Below are positions 54,642-64,000 of a DNA stretch of 64,000 nucleotides, piece by piece; the first letter of the stretch is position 1; every line of letters starts with the position of its first letter. The stretch covers positions 102,844,292-102,908,291 of the forward strand of contig CM059191.1 of the NCBI GenBank assembly GCA_030323885.1, read 5' to 3'. This stretch comes from Branchipolynoe longqiensis (taxonomy: Eukaryota; Annelida; Polychaeta; Phyllodocida; Polynoidae). A program made the translations under genes and the position numbers. A model generated the notes under the pieces. It had not been told where the DNA came from. It did not search any database and saw only the letters and a program-made list of their open reading frames with translations.

Positions 54642-54824
54642 TGTTGTGGGGGGTGATGAAAATGGGAAATATTGTGCCTAGAGCGGGACCCAAACCCACA
54701 TCTCTTTGCATTCCGGGCCAGTGTGCTGACCACTACACCACCTATGCTCCCTGATATCATCACACTACCCACGCCTACCTGACTATGTCCTTACTTTCCT
54801 GAGAGGTCAGTGCAGACTACTACA
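54642..54824 (-). repeat. TRIM 5' LTR (second copy)
   Basis: 183 bp, ends CACAACA on the minus strand. More differences from its partner LTR than in the 24-kb element suggest an older insertion. Confidence 0.85.
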
Positions 54825-55041
54825 GTATTTATCCGTACCAAAACCTGCCATACCTTAACGTTTTTCACCATAGTTTAAGGTACTTACACCACGTTTGACC
54901 CACGTTATCGATCCTACATTCAAATACTTTCGACTACGTTCACTAACGTGTATGTGACCAGGTCTTAATACGCTGTCCAATGAAACAAGCTTACAAACTG
55001 CTTACAAGATGGGGGAAAGTGCTAAGGAAATAGCGAAATAG

Positions 55042-55725
55042 CGAATGGTAGACAGGAAGTGTGAACACTTATTTGTCTCTCATTTTTGCTTGAATGCAAG
55101 TAAATATGCAACACAAGGAATAATTAGTAGCATGTGGTGAACAAGGGGTCAAATTTCCCTGGATCATCAGCCCATGCTTTTTCTAATCTGTTCTTGAATG
55201 ACTTTATTGACTCGGCATCAGTAACATTTTGTGGGAGACTGTTCCATATATTTATGATCCTGTTTGAGCAACTGTGTTGCCTTAACTTTGAAATGGCTCT
55301 GGGTTTTACTAGTTTGAGAGTATGGCCCCGACTGCCTTTTTTTTATTCAAGGTGAAAAATTGGTTCATATCTATTTCATCAAAACCTTTCATAAATTTAA
55401 ATACTTCAATTATGTCACTTCTTTTCCTTCTGTAGGAAAGGGTAGGAAGTTTAAATTCTCTAAGCCGTTGTTCATAGGGTAAGTCCTTTATATCTGCAAC
55501 TAATTTTGTTGCACGTCTCTGAACCTTTTCGATCTCCAGAATATCTTTCCGAAAAATTGGGCTCCAAATTTGTGGACAGTATTCCAAAATTGGCCTAACA
55601 AGAGACTTAAATAGAATGAGAAAATTGTTCTTCTTGAGGCGATGGAAAGTTCTTTTAATTATTCCTACTCTCTGGTTAGCATCTGAGATGATAGTTCTCA
55701 TGTGTTTCTGACAAAATGGTCGTCA
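55042..55725 (-). pseudogene. LINE reverse-transcriptase C-terminal remnant, CR1/Jockey-like
   Basis: Minus strand. The main open piece (130 codons to 55309) reads in order: GIIKRTFHRLKKN, SLVRPILEYCPQIWSP, EKVQRRATKLV, EQRLREFKLPTLSYRRKR and EVFKFMKGFD. This is the thumb/C-terminal part of CR1/Jockey-type reverse transcriptases (family knowledge). After a frameshift at the A-run near 55345, the protein continues as GHTLKLVKPRAISK ... NIWNSLPQNVTDAESIKSFK, with KFDPL near the end. The palm with the catalytic residues is missing, so it is a 5'-truncated dead copy. The 3' UTR end (ATAGCGAATGGTAGACAGG) recurs at 56335. Confidence 0.9.
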
Positions 55726-56096
55726 TCATGTTAAGCAAGGATTACTGCATGACAGGAATGTAAGTGGTCGAAAACATTTGCCACATCACCCTGACAAAAT
55801 ATACTTCCTGATTAAATACAGAGCATTGCCCTACATTGCTTGATTGATTGCTTGATTGATTCGTAGTAGATTATCGCCGTGTCAGCACTTTACTTAATTT
55901 CTGCTTGTGTACTCTCCAGTAGGAATCGATTGTAATTGCTGCCCTTAACCAGAGCGAATCAATTGAGGTGATGACAGGACGGTGGCAGCTCCCTGTTGCT
56001 GATGCGTCCTTACCCCAGTCAGTCGTCGGTTGTCACCAAACAGGAAGCCACAACAGCCAACAGTCACGTGACAAAGAAACGCCCTTTGAACATTAC
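55726..56096. other. No recognisable feature
   Basis: Unique-looking. A TTGATTGA tandem lies at 55840-55862. Confidence 0.45.
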
Positions 56097-56334
56097 AGTT
56101 TGCATAGTCCGATGATTTTGAGTTTCTGTCATTTTCTGATATAACTGTATCAGGTTTGTCATTATAATCTACCTTACTTTAATTTGAAGTAACTAACTTT
56201 GCTCTAAAATGACTACATTTGGAGGTATTTGAAGTGTAAACATACTAAATTAATGTTGGTCTGCTTGTCTAAACATTGATGACATAGGCTTCAACAATAA
56301 GGTATCTTAGTAAATCGACATAGTATATCCTCAT

Positions 56335-56385
56335 ATAGCGATATAGCGAATGGTAGACAGGAAGTGTGAACACATATTTGTCTCT
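56335..56385 (-). mobile_element. CR1/Jockey-like LINE 3' UTR fragment
   Basis: ATAGCGAATGGTAGACAGGA then AGTGTGAACACATATTTGTC matches 55042-55085, the 3' end of the LINE copy 1.3 kb away. Confidence 0.75.
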
Positions 56386-56387
56386 CT

Positions 56388-56705
56388 TTTTTTGTTTGTT
56401 GGTACATTAGTTGTCCCAAGCAGGGGAAATCCAAGTCAAGACGACTGGTCTTCCCCACTCCACTGCTTGTCGATAGAAAGCCCGAGCCTACACTTTTACC
56501 GACCCAAGGGATTTTTAACCTCCCACACCACATAGACATGGTATGAGAGCAACCGGCCTTTGATGACGCTGTAAGTTTTACACAGCGGTGGAAATCCAAA
56601 TTGGCAGAGCCGGGGGCATCGGGAATCGAACCGCCAACCCTCAGATTAGGAGTCTGACCTAGAAAAAAGTCAGACCCTCTAACCACTCCGCCACAGAGAA
56701 CACCA
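56388..56705 (-). mobile_element. SINE-3 copy, full length
   Basis: Minus-strand head CTGTGGCGGAGTGGTTAGAG (A box) and GTTGGCGGTTCGATTCCC (B box), with a long variable region as in class II tRNAs (Leu/Ser type). The body includes TTTGGATTTCCACCGCTGTG and AATCCCTTGGGTCGGTAAAA. The tail GCAGTGGAGTGGGGAAGACC ... ACTAATGTACCAACAAAC is the SINE-2 tail. Confidence 0.9.
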
Positions 56706-56989
56706 CAAATGCAGCACTAAATGGCTAATGAGTGCACTTGTATCTAAGATGGATATGTAGGTATACATTTTTTTTATAAATTGGTGCTTTTATCAGATTA
56801 TAAAACTTGGATTGCGTTCCATTATATATGCTGGAGGAGGTGTTGCAACTATCAGGCTAATTGCTCCGACTGCCGAATTCAAACTCAAATGCATGCCACT
56901 CCAGGCCCAGTATCCTAACCATTCGACTATGTAAGCACACTATCTATCCATTCTGTTTTAACGTCCTTTGGTGTCTACTGGCATTTTGC

Positions 56990-57235
56990 GACCTTACTAT
57001 AAAAAGGTTCTATCTAACAAAATGGTGCTTTCGAGATAATGTGGACTGAAGCTGTGTAACTGCATGATAGCACAGCAGATGGAACAATATTATTTTAAAT
57101 ATATCTCATTAAAAAATACCAGTTCAGAAACAGTTGTGTAACTGCATGATAGCCTTTTGTAGATAGAACATTTTTACATCCATAACACCGATTCGGTTAC
57201 TTTGTCAGATAGAACCACCTTTTTATAGTAAGGTC
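56990..57235. mobile_element. 246-bp inverted-repeat MITE
   Basis: The ends GACCTTACTATAAAAAGG and CCTTTTTATAGTAAGGTC are perfect inverted repeats that extend through TTCTATCTAACAAA / TTTGTCAGATAGAA. TGTGTAACTGCATGATAGC occurs twice inside. Target duplication unclear. Confidence 0.8.
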
Positions 57236-57449
57236 ATGAAGTAAGGTTTGTAAATTAGAGGTGGAGGAACACAGCGTCGGAGCTAACAACATGCTATTCA
57301 CAGGCAGCTAGAAACACGCCTTCCCAAGTAATATGACAACATCTGAAAACAAATCTGATTATACAACTTTGATACACACGTCGTGAAGAAGAGGATGACA
57401 ACAAATGATGAGATAGCAGAAGATACTGGAGGTGTGCTCGCTGTATTAA

Positions 57450-57953
57450 GGCCCGGTCACATAGCCATTAGTGGGCATAGTTGAACGTAGTGGAGGCTAC
57501 CATAGTTGAACGTAGTTGAACGTAGTTGCACGTACCAGCATCCATACTTCTCTGGCATGCTAACTTGGTAATAATGTGGGTGGGGCGTGAGTTCCGATTT
57601 AATCTTTAGACATGTTCAAAAGAGCGCTATGTTAGAGCCTAACATAGTATGGCAAAGTCTCCATGCTCTTAATGTACTCTAGCATACTCGATCGTACTTT
57701 AGCATAATTGGATGTAGTTGAACGTAGTTGACCATAGTGGAGGCTAACATACATTGAACGTAGTTGAACATAGTTGAACACAGTTGAATGTACCGACATC
57801 CTTGCCGTAACATATTTATCTGTACCAAAACCTGCTGTACCTTAACGTTTTTCACCGTACATTAACATACTTACACCATGCTTGACCCATGTTAATCTAT
57901 CCTACGTTCAAGTACGTTCAACTACGGTCACTAAAGTGTATATGACCAGGGCT
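57450..57953. mobile_element. TTAA-A MITE
   Basis: TTAA (57446-57449), GGCCCGGTCACATAGCC at the left; ATATGACCAGGGC then TATA at the right. GTTGAACGTA units sit near both ends and a CTAGCATACTCG block in the centre. It is the simplest copy in the window (504 bp). Confidence 0.85.
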
Positions 57954-58561
57954 ATAGGTCGTTTTGAAGTGCCGAAGGAAAGTGACAGGCCACGTAATGA
58001 GGGTGTAGCGATGTGAGGTGTGACAGCTCTGGTGTCCGTGAGTAGCTCAGGTGTTGCGGCGGAGAGTTTTTTACCTCAGAATCTTATTCTAATATGAGTT
58101 GCGATGCATTGTGGGATATGCATCTCCCAACTGCGCGTCAATCCTTGCGTCGACTGTGGTGTTTGGTTCGAGCCCAGCATGATGCCCCGCCCCTCCACCC
58201 ATCCAACCCCTCCACCCCTTCAGCCCCTCCACCACCCACCAGCTCACCTTTGTGTACCCCTCCTGTGAGGCTGTGTGCTTTATTTGTATTGCTGCTTGTT
58301 TGATGGCTTGCCTGTCTACACTCATAACTCCAGCCTCCAGTTGGAAACACTCACACAGTCCTCTCCTTAAACCCGGATTGCTGCCGGACCCGGTCACTGC
58401 CGCCAATTCGGAATGTTTTCATGTTAACACCTATACGTTGGGAAATTAATATCTTACTTTTTTGTGAATATAATATGTATTCAGCGCCGATGAACTGGTC
58501 TTCTGCCAATATTAAGCGTCAGTCGTTTAGATTATTAAATTAAACTAAAATATTGCGATTC
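57954..58561. other. No recognisable feature
   Basis: Includes a short C-rich patch at 58180-58260. Overlapping open frames on both strands have no known domain. Confidence 0.45.
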
Positions 58562-58800
58562 AACTCTCTGTGGTGGAGTGGTTAGACTGTCTGACTTTTT
58601 CCTAGGCCTGACTCCTAATCTGAGGGTCTGTGGTTCGATTCCCCGTGCCCCCACTTCTGCCAATTTGGATTTCCACCGCTGTGTATAACATAAAGCGTCA
58701 TCAAAGGCTAGTTGCTCTCACACCATGTCTATGTGGTGTGGGAGGTTAAAAATCCCTTGGGTCGGTAAAAGTGTAGGCTCGGGCTTTCTATCAACAAACT
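58562..58800 (+). mobile_element. SINE-3 copy, 3' truncated
   Basis: Plus-strand head CTCTGTGGTGGAGTGGTTAG and GTGGTTCGATTCCCC, body AATTTGGATTTCCACCGCTG, GTGTGGGAGGTTAAAAATCC and GGCTCGGGCTTTCTATCAAC. It lacks the SINE-2/3 tail. Confidence 0.87.
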
Positions 58801-59054
58801 GTCTAATGGTGAAAACAAGTCTATTCAAACTTATCCATGATCGGCAGTATAAATGTTCAAGAAGAAAAAAGGGCAGCAAGATCTCGTCTCCCCCCTCTTC
58901 CTAAATCATAAATAACAGCAAAAACAGGCGGCTGTTGGGACAAGAATCTGTTCCTGACGTTACCAACCCTCAGAAGAAGAAACAGTGCAGTTAGTTATGT
59001 GAGTTTATGAATTATGTTGTTGGATTGGGGTTGTTAATAATATACTGGACAAGC

Positions 59055-59315
59055 TGTTTGATCATTATAATCCACCTTACTATTAGTTTGAAATAAGTTT
59101 GATTTTGAATTGTTATCTTCTGAGTTCTTTCATACGCAAATGAACACATAGTTCACCAGGAAGAGGTTCAATTAAATTGACACAATATTCCCTTCTATGG
59201 CACAATACATGGTTAATAAGTGCACCAGTCTCTGAGTTGGATATATAGGTTCAAACTGAGATAAGCAAAAAATTCACTTTTGAAAATTGTGTACTTTTGT
59301 CAGACTCTGCAGCCT
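59055..59315 (-). mobile_element. TTAA-B MITE, partial
   Basis: Reverse body from ATCCACCTTACTATTAG to the terminal GTCAGACTCTGCAGCC. That end meets TTAC, the same tetramer where the TTAA-A element at 59319 begins. Confidence 0.72.
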
Positions 59316-59318
59316 TAC

Positions 59319-59872
59319 GCCCCAGTCACATACACGTTGGTGGACATAGTTGAACGTAGTGGAGGCTAACATAGTGGAACGTAGTTGAACGTAGTTGAAG
59401 GTACCGGCATCCATACTTGTCTGGGATGTTAACTTGGTAATAACATGGGTGAGCCGTGATGTGCGATTTAATTTGTTTACATGTTCAGAAGAGTGCTACG
59501 TTAGAGGCTGAATTTGCATCAGTGATGCTAACATACACTAGCATACTCTAGTGTACTCTAGCATACTATCATTCTCTAGCATACACTAGCATGTTCTAGC
59601 ATACTCTAGCATAGGCGGAGACAACCCTGCTCACATAGCTGTTTGTGGATGCAGGTGAACGTAGTGGAGGCTAATGTAGTTGACTGTAGTTGAACGTACC
59701 GGCATCCTTACCGTAACGTATTTATCTGTACCATAATATATTTATCTGTACCAAAACCTGCTGTACTTTAACGTATTTCAATGTAGTTTAATGTAGTTAC
59801 GCCATTTTTGAACTGTGTTAGCCTCCACTACATTCACCTACGTTCAGCTACGTCCACTAACGTGTATGTAAC
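59319..59872. mobile_element. TTAA-A MITE abutting a TTAA-B end
   Basis: Begins GCCCCAGTCACATACACG and ends CGTGTATGTAACC (eroded). Internal termini near 59630 (TGCTCACATAGCTGTTTG) and tandem GCATACTCTA and GTAGTTGAAC blocks match the family. Confidence 0.78.
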
Positions 59873-60097
59873 CTTGAAGCTTGAGAGGTGGTAGCTAGCT
59901 GCCTGTCTTTACCACCACAGGGGGAACCAGTCCGCTCTCCCAGTCTCTGCTTACACAGCAGGAGAATGCCGGGCAGGGTGGGGGGCGGGGTCATGTGATA
60001 AGGACTCCCAAGGAGGTTGTAGCCATCACTCATCCCACATCGGCCCAATTACTGATAACACAATGGTCCCAGGCAGAGCAAGAGGGACAATAGTGAA

Positions 60098-60145
60098 GGG
60101 GCGGGGGGGGGGGGAGGAGGGGGGGTGCATGGGGGGCGTTGAATC
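60098..60145 (+). other. G-rich tract
   Basis: Several G-runs (GGGGCGGGGGG, GGAGGAGGGGGGG, GGGGGG) within 50 bp, a quadruplex candidate. Confidence 0.65.
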
Positions 60146-60507
60146 CAGAGCTGCAACCCCGCCAGACAGCCAGTGAAAAAGTGTGATATGATATCACTAT
60201 GAACGCGGATTTATGACCATGCGCGCCAGTTATAATGGGTTAATAGTGCTGCTCCAATTTGGGTACCAGTGCAAATGGCATTATGCTTCAGTGGTATTAG
60301 CATGTGACCAGGCCAGCAAAGCATTCCCGATTCCCAGGCAAGATAAAGAAACAGGCATTCAATGTCTAAACTTCCGATTAGCCAGCCACCTGACGTCTTG
60401 CATTAATTCACTGATCCAATTCCCCGAGGCACCACTTGGCGGGTGAATTTCACACTACTGGCAATTTTGAATATCAGTACTTCTAGTATAGCATAGTGAG
60501 GGGATCA

Positions 60508-60860
60508 GATGGGATGGCCGAATGAGTTGAACATCCATCTCCAGTTTTGCTAAACTGTTGGATTCGAACCCCTGGGTTCGGGTTCGAACCCTGCTGGACT
60601 CAAACGAAATACTTGAAAATTGATTATTGTCACTTTCTAACCAGGCGCTCAGCATTATTAGGATAGGAGAAAGACTGGTTGGCTCAGTTTCAGGATATTG
60701 TGACTGAGTGGGATATCAAGTCATGGTGCTGGTGGCCTTGTCTCCCAGTGGGGCAGCACTATAAAGACACCATGAGTATGCACTGTCACAGGTCAGTACC
60801 CGTCCTGATATGACCTTAGATGTTGCTAGGACGTACAACTAGAAAAAACAACCAATATTG
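60508..60860 (+). mobile_element. SINE-1 copy, near full length
   Basis: Head ATGGGATGGCCGAATGAG with a duplicated B-box region (GGGTTCGGGTTCGAACCC), then the full SINE-1 body (GACTGAGTGGGATATCAAG, GTCTCCCAGTGGGGCAGCAC, CACCATGAGTATGCACTG, GATATGACCTTAGATGTTGC). Confidence 0.9.
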
Positions 60861-61219
60861 GATGAAGAGTCAGCTAGCTGGGGTGAGAGCAATAAGTGTC
60901 TATTTGCAAAAGGCAGTGCAGGCCCAGCGAAGAGTTCCAGGAAGTTATAAACAACAGCCGTTGATAGTAGGTGTATACCCTTTCGGCAAGGCGGTGGGCT
61001 ACTCGATGATGATGATGATGATGGTCTTCTGCTATTGGTGGGATGGTGATGATACTGCCGGTCTAAGTGGAAGGGAAGGGGTCAGTACGGAATGGAGAGG
61101 TGGGTGAGGGGTTGATGGTTAGCAGCCAGCAGTGAATCTTCCAGCCAAGTGAGGAGGTATTTAATGAGGTCTCGTGGAGTGGAATCTGTCAGGTTATTCA
61201 TTATATATACTTAAAATAA

Positions 61220-61312
61220 TTAAAAGCTGTATAGTCCGATGAAAACAGCACATTTTCAAAACCAAAACAATTCTCAGCATGTGATGCTACATATCCAACT
61301 TAGATACTGATG
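61220..61312 (+). mobile_element. TTAA-B MITE 5' fragment
   Basis: TTAA then AAGCTGTATAGTCCGATGAA, ACATATCCAACTTAGATAC. The rest is absent. Confidence 0.75.
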
Positions 61313-61389
61313 GGGAGGAACCACTACTAGCTTATTACATGCGATACAGGGTTTATCACTATCCATATATCATAATTTTACATGTGTAT

Positions 61390-61446
61390 ATATATTGTGT
61401 CTGTAGGACAAATATTATTAATAATTGTCCTACAGACACAATATAT
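61390..61446. other. Perfect 22-bp hairpin
   Basis: 61390-61411 is the exact reverse complement of 61425-61446 (core TTGTGTCTGTAGGACAA), with a 13-nt AT loop. It does not end in a T-run, and no gene precedes it. Confidence 0.85.
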
Positions 61447-61974
61447 GGCAGTGGGTAAGAGTTATACTCTATTTTTAGAGGAACTACCGTCCGTCCCTTG
61501 CCTAAAATAACAAATTGTCGGCAGTATAGTAAATGTAGGTAGGTGGTGGAGCATTTGGTGCATGAGCAGACAGGTGGCGCCCCCACCCTCCAACGGATCC
61601 GAGGTTGACTCGGCTGGAACAGTAGATGACTAGAAAGGCTCGTCCAGTCGATGACTGAGGGAGGAGTTAGGGCTGAGGAGGAGATGGAAGCTTCCAGCCT
61701 TTTTATACTTGTATGATGGCTTATACAGCTTATATATTATTATTATTTTACTTCCGTGCAGCGCAGATAATATTTACTATTTGCACATGAGGCTTTCCTC
61801 ATTCCGCTTCTTAGAATATACCTCAATGATCTTCGGCCCCAATCAACGTAGCAACACGAAACAATGTTGTAAACCGTTAATTTTGATTCGTCACGTGATT
61901 TACCACGTGACTATTCAGAATGTGCGTGCTTTACTAACTCGTCCATCCCGTCTACATGGGCTGTGACCCCGAAG
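61447..61974. other. No recognisable feature
   Basis: Unique-looking sequence. It has a CACGTGA pair around 61890-61908 (GTCACGTGATTTACCACGTG), which contains two E-box-like CACGTG words. Confidence 0.45.
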
Positions 61975-62250
61975 CGTTTGCTTGTTGGGGTTTAGCGTCC
62001 TAGCAACATATAACATTATATCAGAACTGGAACCGAATTGCGATAGTGTGCACTCATTGCAAATTTATAGTGTCGCCCCACTTGGATACCAGGCTGCTGG
62101 CAACGCAATCCAATACCCGATTCAGTCTCATTATCCTGATACAAAAGCACCATTCATTGCGCTATCCTGGGAATGCTGAGAGCACCAGTTTAGGTAGTGC
62201 TTAGTGACCTGCACCAATTTAGTACGTCATTGCTATGACTCCAGTTGTTG
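61975..62250 (-). mobile_element. SINE-1 copy
   Basis: Reverse SINE-1: GTTGGGGTTTAGCGTCCTAG, GTGTGCACTCATTGCAAATT, CGCCCCACTTGGATACCAGG, ATTCAGTCTCATTATCCTGA, GTAGTGCTTAGTGACC. The head is eroded. Confidence 0.82.
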
Positions 62251-62257
62251 CTTACCA

Positions 62258-62600
62258 GACAGGATGGTCGAATGTGTTGAGCTTCGGTCTCCCGTTTTGG
62301 TAGCTCATGGGATTCGAACCCACATGCTGGAATCCTGGTCGAGTTAAACCATTGACTTATTGATACTTGTCACTTCCTATCAAGGTACTCGGCATTATAA
62401 GGATGTGGAAAGGACTGGTTAGGTCAGTGTCAGGAGAAATGTGACTGAGTGGATATCAAGCCATGGTGCTGGTGGCCTTGTCTCCTAGCAGGGGCAGCAC
62501 TATGAACTCGCCATGAGTGTGCCCTGCCACAATTCGGCACCCGTCCTGATATGACCTCAGAGGTTGCCTGGATGTAAAACTCCAACAACCAACCAGCCGG
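62258..62600 (+). mobile_element. SINE-1 copy, near full length
   Basis: Head AGACAGGATGGTCGAATGTG, GGGATTCGAACCCA, then GATACTTGTCACTTCCTATC, GGACTGGTTAGGTCAGTG, GCAGCACTATGAACTCGCC, and tail AACTCCAACAACCAACC. It lies head-to-head with the SINE-1 at 61975. Confidence 0.88.
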
Positions 62601-62654
62601 ATGTGGCGGAACCCACCACCTTTCCCATTCCGGAAGTCAGTACACACTCTTCCC

Positions 62655-63029
62655 GGTTCGCCCCCCCCCCCCCCCCCCCCAGTGCACCTGTCTGTAATTG
62701 ATTTCATGCAGTCAGCGTGTACCCATGCAGCTGCAACTGACAGACCTGTCTCTAATGCTTGCCACATACGTGACACCAGGTGTCAGGGCTCATGGGCCAG
62801 GGGTCAGGGATGAGACACGAGGGGGAGACGCTGAGCGGGTTGTGTGATCGAGTCAGGTTTGGGAATCCATCACGTCGTCTGCCCGCCTCACACCTCGACA
62901 TTCGGCAACCCGGCGGAGACGGACCCGGCCCGAGCCCGTCCAGGGGGCCGGGCTGGCGGATGGGGGCGGGGGGTACTGGTTACACTGAGTGGTACGTAGA
63001 GGGAGGGGGGGGGGGGTCACTAACAGGGT
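62655..63029. other. C/G-run and GC-rich segment
   Basis: A C-run at about 62660-62680, a GC-rich stretch with CCCGGCGGAGACGGACCCGG near 62910, and a G-run at 63003-63016. I see no gene. Confidence 0.5.
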
Positions 63030-64000
63030 GTATAGGGAGGGCGTGTATAACTAACACTGTGTGAGAAATAGGGAGTGTATCACTAACACTGTGTGAGACA
63101 TAGGGAGTGTATCACTAACACTGTATTAGATATAGGGGGTGTATTATTACTAACACCATGTGAGACGTAGTGCGTGTAGTACTAACACTGTGTGAGACAT
63201 AGGGAGTGTATCACTAACATTGTGTGAGACATAGGGGTGTATCAGTTTACACTGTGTGAGACATAGGGAGGGGGTGTATCACTAATACTGTGTGAGACAT
63301 AGGGGGTGTATCACTAAGACTGGGTGAGACATGGGTGTATCACTAACACTGTGTGAGACATAGGGGGTGTATCACTAACACTGTGTGAGGCATCGGGGGT
63401 GTATCACTAACACTGTGTGAGACATAGGGGTGTATCACTAACACTGTGTGAGACATAGGGGGTGTATCACTAACACTGTGTGAGACATAGGGGGTGTATC
63501 ACTAACACTGTGTGAGACATAGGGGGTGTATCACTAACACTGTGTGAGGCATAGGGGGTGTATCACTAACACTGTGTGAGACATAGGGGGTGTATCACTA
63601 ACACTGTGTGAGGCATAGGAAGGGGGTGTATCACTAACACTGTGTGAGACATAGGGGGTGTATCACTAACACTGTGTGAGGCATAGGAAGGGGGTGTATC
63701 ACTAACACTGTGTGAGACATAGTGGGTGTATCACTAACACTGTGTGAGACATAGGGGGTGTATCACTAACACTGTGTGAGACATAGGGGGTGTATCACTA
63801 ACACTGTGTGAGACATAGGGGGTGTATCACTAACACTGTGTGAGACATAGTGGGTGTATCACTAACACTGTGTGAGACATAGGGGTGTATCACTAACACT
63901 GTGTGAACATAGGGGTGTATCACTAACACTGTGTGAGACTAGGTGTATCACTAACACTGTGTGAGACATAGGGGGTGTATCACTAACACTGTGTGAGACA
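63030..64000. repeat. 32-bp minisatellite, runs off the window
   Basis: About 30 units of TGTATCACTAACACTGTG then TGAGACATAGGGGG, with a 1-bp G-run length polymorphism and an AGGAAGGGGG variant. Divergence is higher at the left edge (63030-63350), and units become nearly identical to the right, so the array likely continues beyond 64000. Confidence 0.95.

Larger units (their letters stand above)
54317..54824 (-). mobile_element. TRIM, second full-length copy
   Basis: Minus strand. The 5' LTR is 54642-54824 (183 bp), the interior 54501-54641 (141 bp) and the 3' LTR 54317-54500 (184 bp). LTRs begin TGTAGTAGTCTGCACTGACC. The primer-binding-like site TGGCGCCATGACCAGGATCC and the purine tract CCAGGGGGACAAG are in the expected places. 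Flanking tetramers are ATAT and GTAT. Interior similarity to the 24-kb copy is high, and both LTRs keep the tRNA-like domain. Confidence 0.85.
53831..54964. mobile_element. TTAA-A MITE carrying a TRIM insertion
   Basis: Left end GTCATGGTCACATACACG, right end CGTGTATGTGACCAGGTC before TTAA (54965-54968). A long run of GTAGTTGAAC units (54170-54290) flanks the TRIM at 54317-54824. Minus the TRIM, the element is about 620 bp, like other copies. Confidence 0.82.
56097..56760 (-). mobile_element. TTAA-B MITE interrupted by LINE tail and SINE-3
   Basis: Starts at CAGTTTGCATAGTCCGATGA, with body blocks to about 56330. The body resumes at 56706 with GCAGCACTAAATGGCTAATG and ATCTAAGATGGATATGTAG. The 370-bp insert is a LINE 3' end joined to a SINE-3. 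Confidence 0.78.

Overview
This window looks like intergenic DNA from a repeat-rich animal genome, most likely a marine invertebrate and possibly a lophotrochozoan. That guess rests on repeat types only: several tRNA-derived SINE families, 5'-truncated LINEs, many small inverted-repeat DNA transposons (MITEs) and large minisatellites. I found no convincing host protein-coding gene, rRNA or functional tRNA on either strand. The long open frames come almost entirely from tandem repeats whose unit is a multiple of 3, or that stay open in several frames. The only coding remnants I recognise are two broken LINE reverse-transcriptase tails (20704-21310 and 55042-55725, both minus strand).

Layout. 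1-9.8 kb: a 10-bp satellite split by a TAA-flanked MITE, then MITEs, SINEs and short duplications. 10.2-13.5 kb: a 58-bp satellite with a 348-bp six-unit higher-order repeat, then an 11-bp array. 13.5-23.5 kb: SINEs, two TTAA-flanked MITEs, a LINE tail and an internally deleted LINE copy nested in a MITE. 23.6-26.4 kb: a 37-bp minisatellite interrupted by a 503-bp miniature LTR element. 27-29.7 kb: GT-rich nested repeats, then a 20-bp array whose units resemble the CTCF core. 31-35 kb: three further minisatellites. 35-43.7 kb: sparse DNA with SINEs and two inverted-repeat elements. 43.75-50.16 kb: one 6.4-kb foldback element with about 1.6-kb terminal inverted repeats, a 5-bp target duplication and a 15-bp satellite core. 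50-63 kb: repeated nesting of two TTAA MITE families, a second miniature LTR element, a CR1/Jockey-like LINE tail and SINEs. 63.0-64.0 kb: a 32-bp minisatellite that runs off the window.

The two most notable systems are these. (1) A terminal-repeat retrotransposon in miniature (TRIM) at 23933-24435 and 54317-54824. It has 182-184 bp TG...CA LTRs, a primer-binding-like site, a purine tract and a 4-bp target duplication, and each LTR holds a 72-nt tRNA-like domain in canonical tRNA register. (2) The large foldback element at 43750-50155. The repeat families also show modular exchange: different SINE heads and tails are combined, and TTAA elements insert into or beside one another. No pathway or operon can be described because no host genes were identified.
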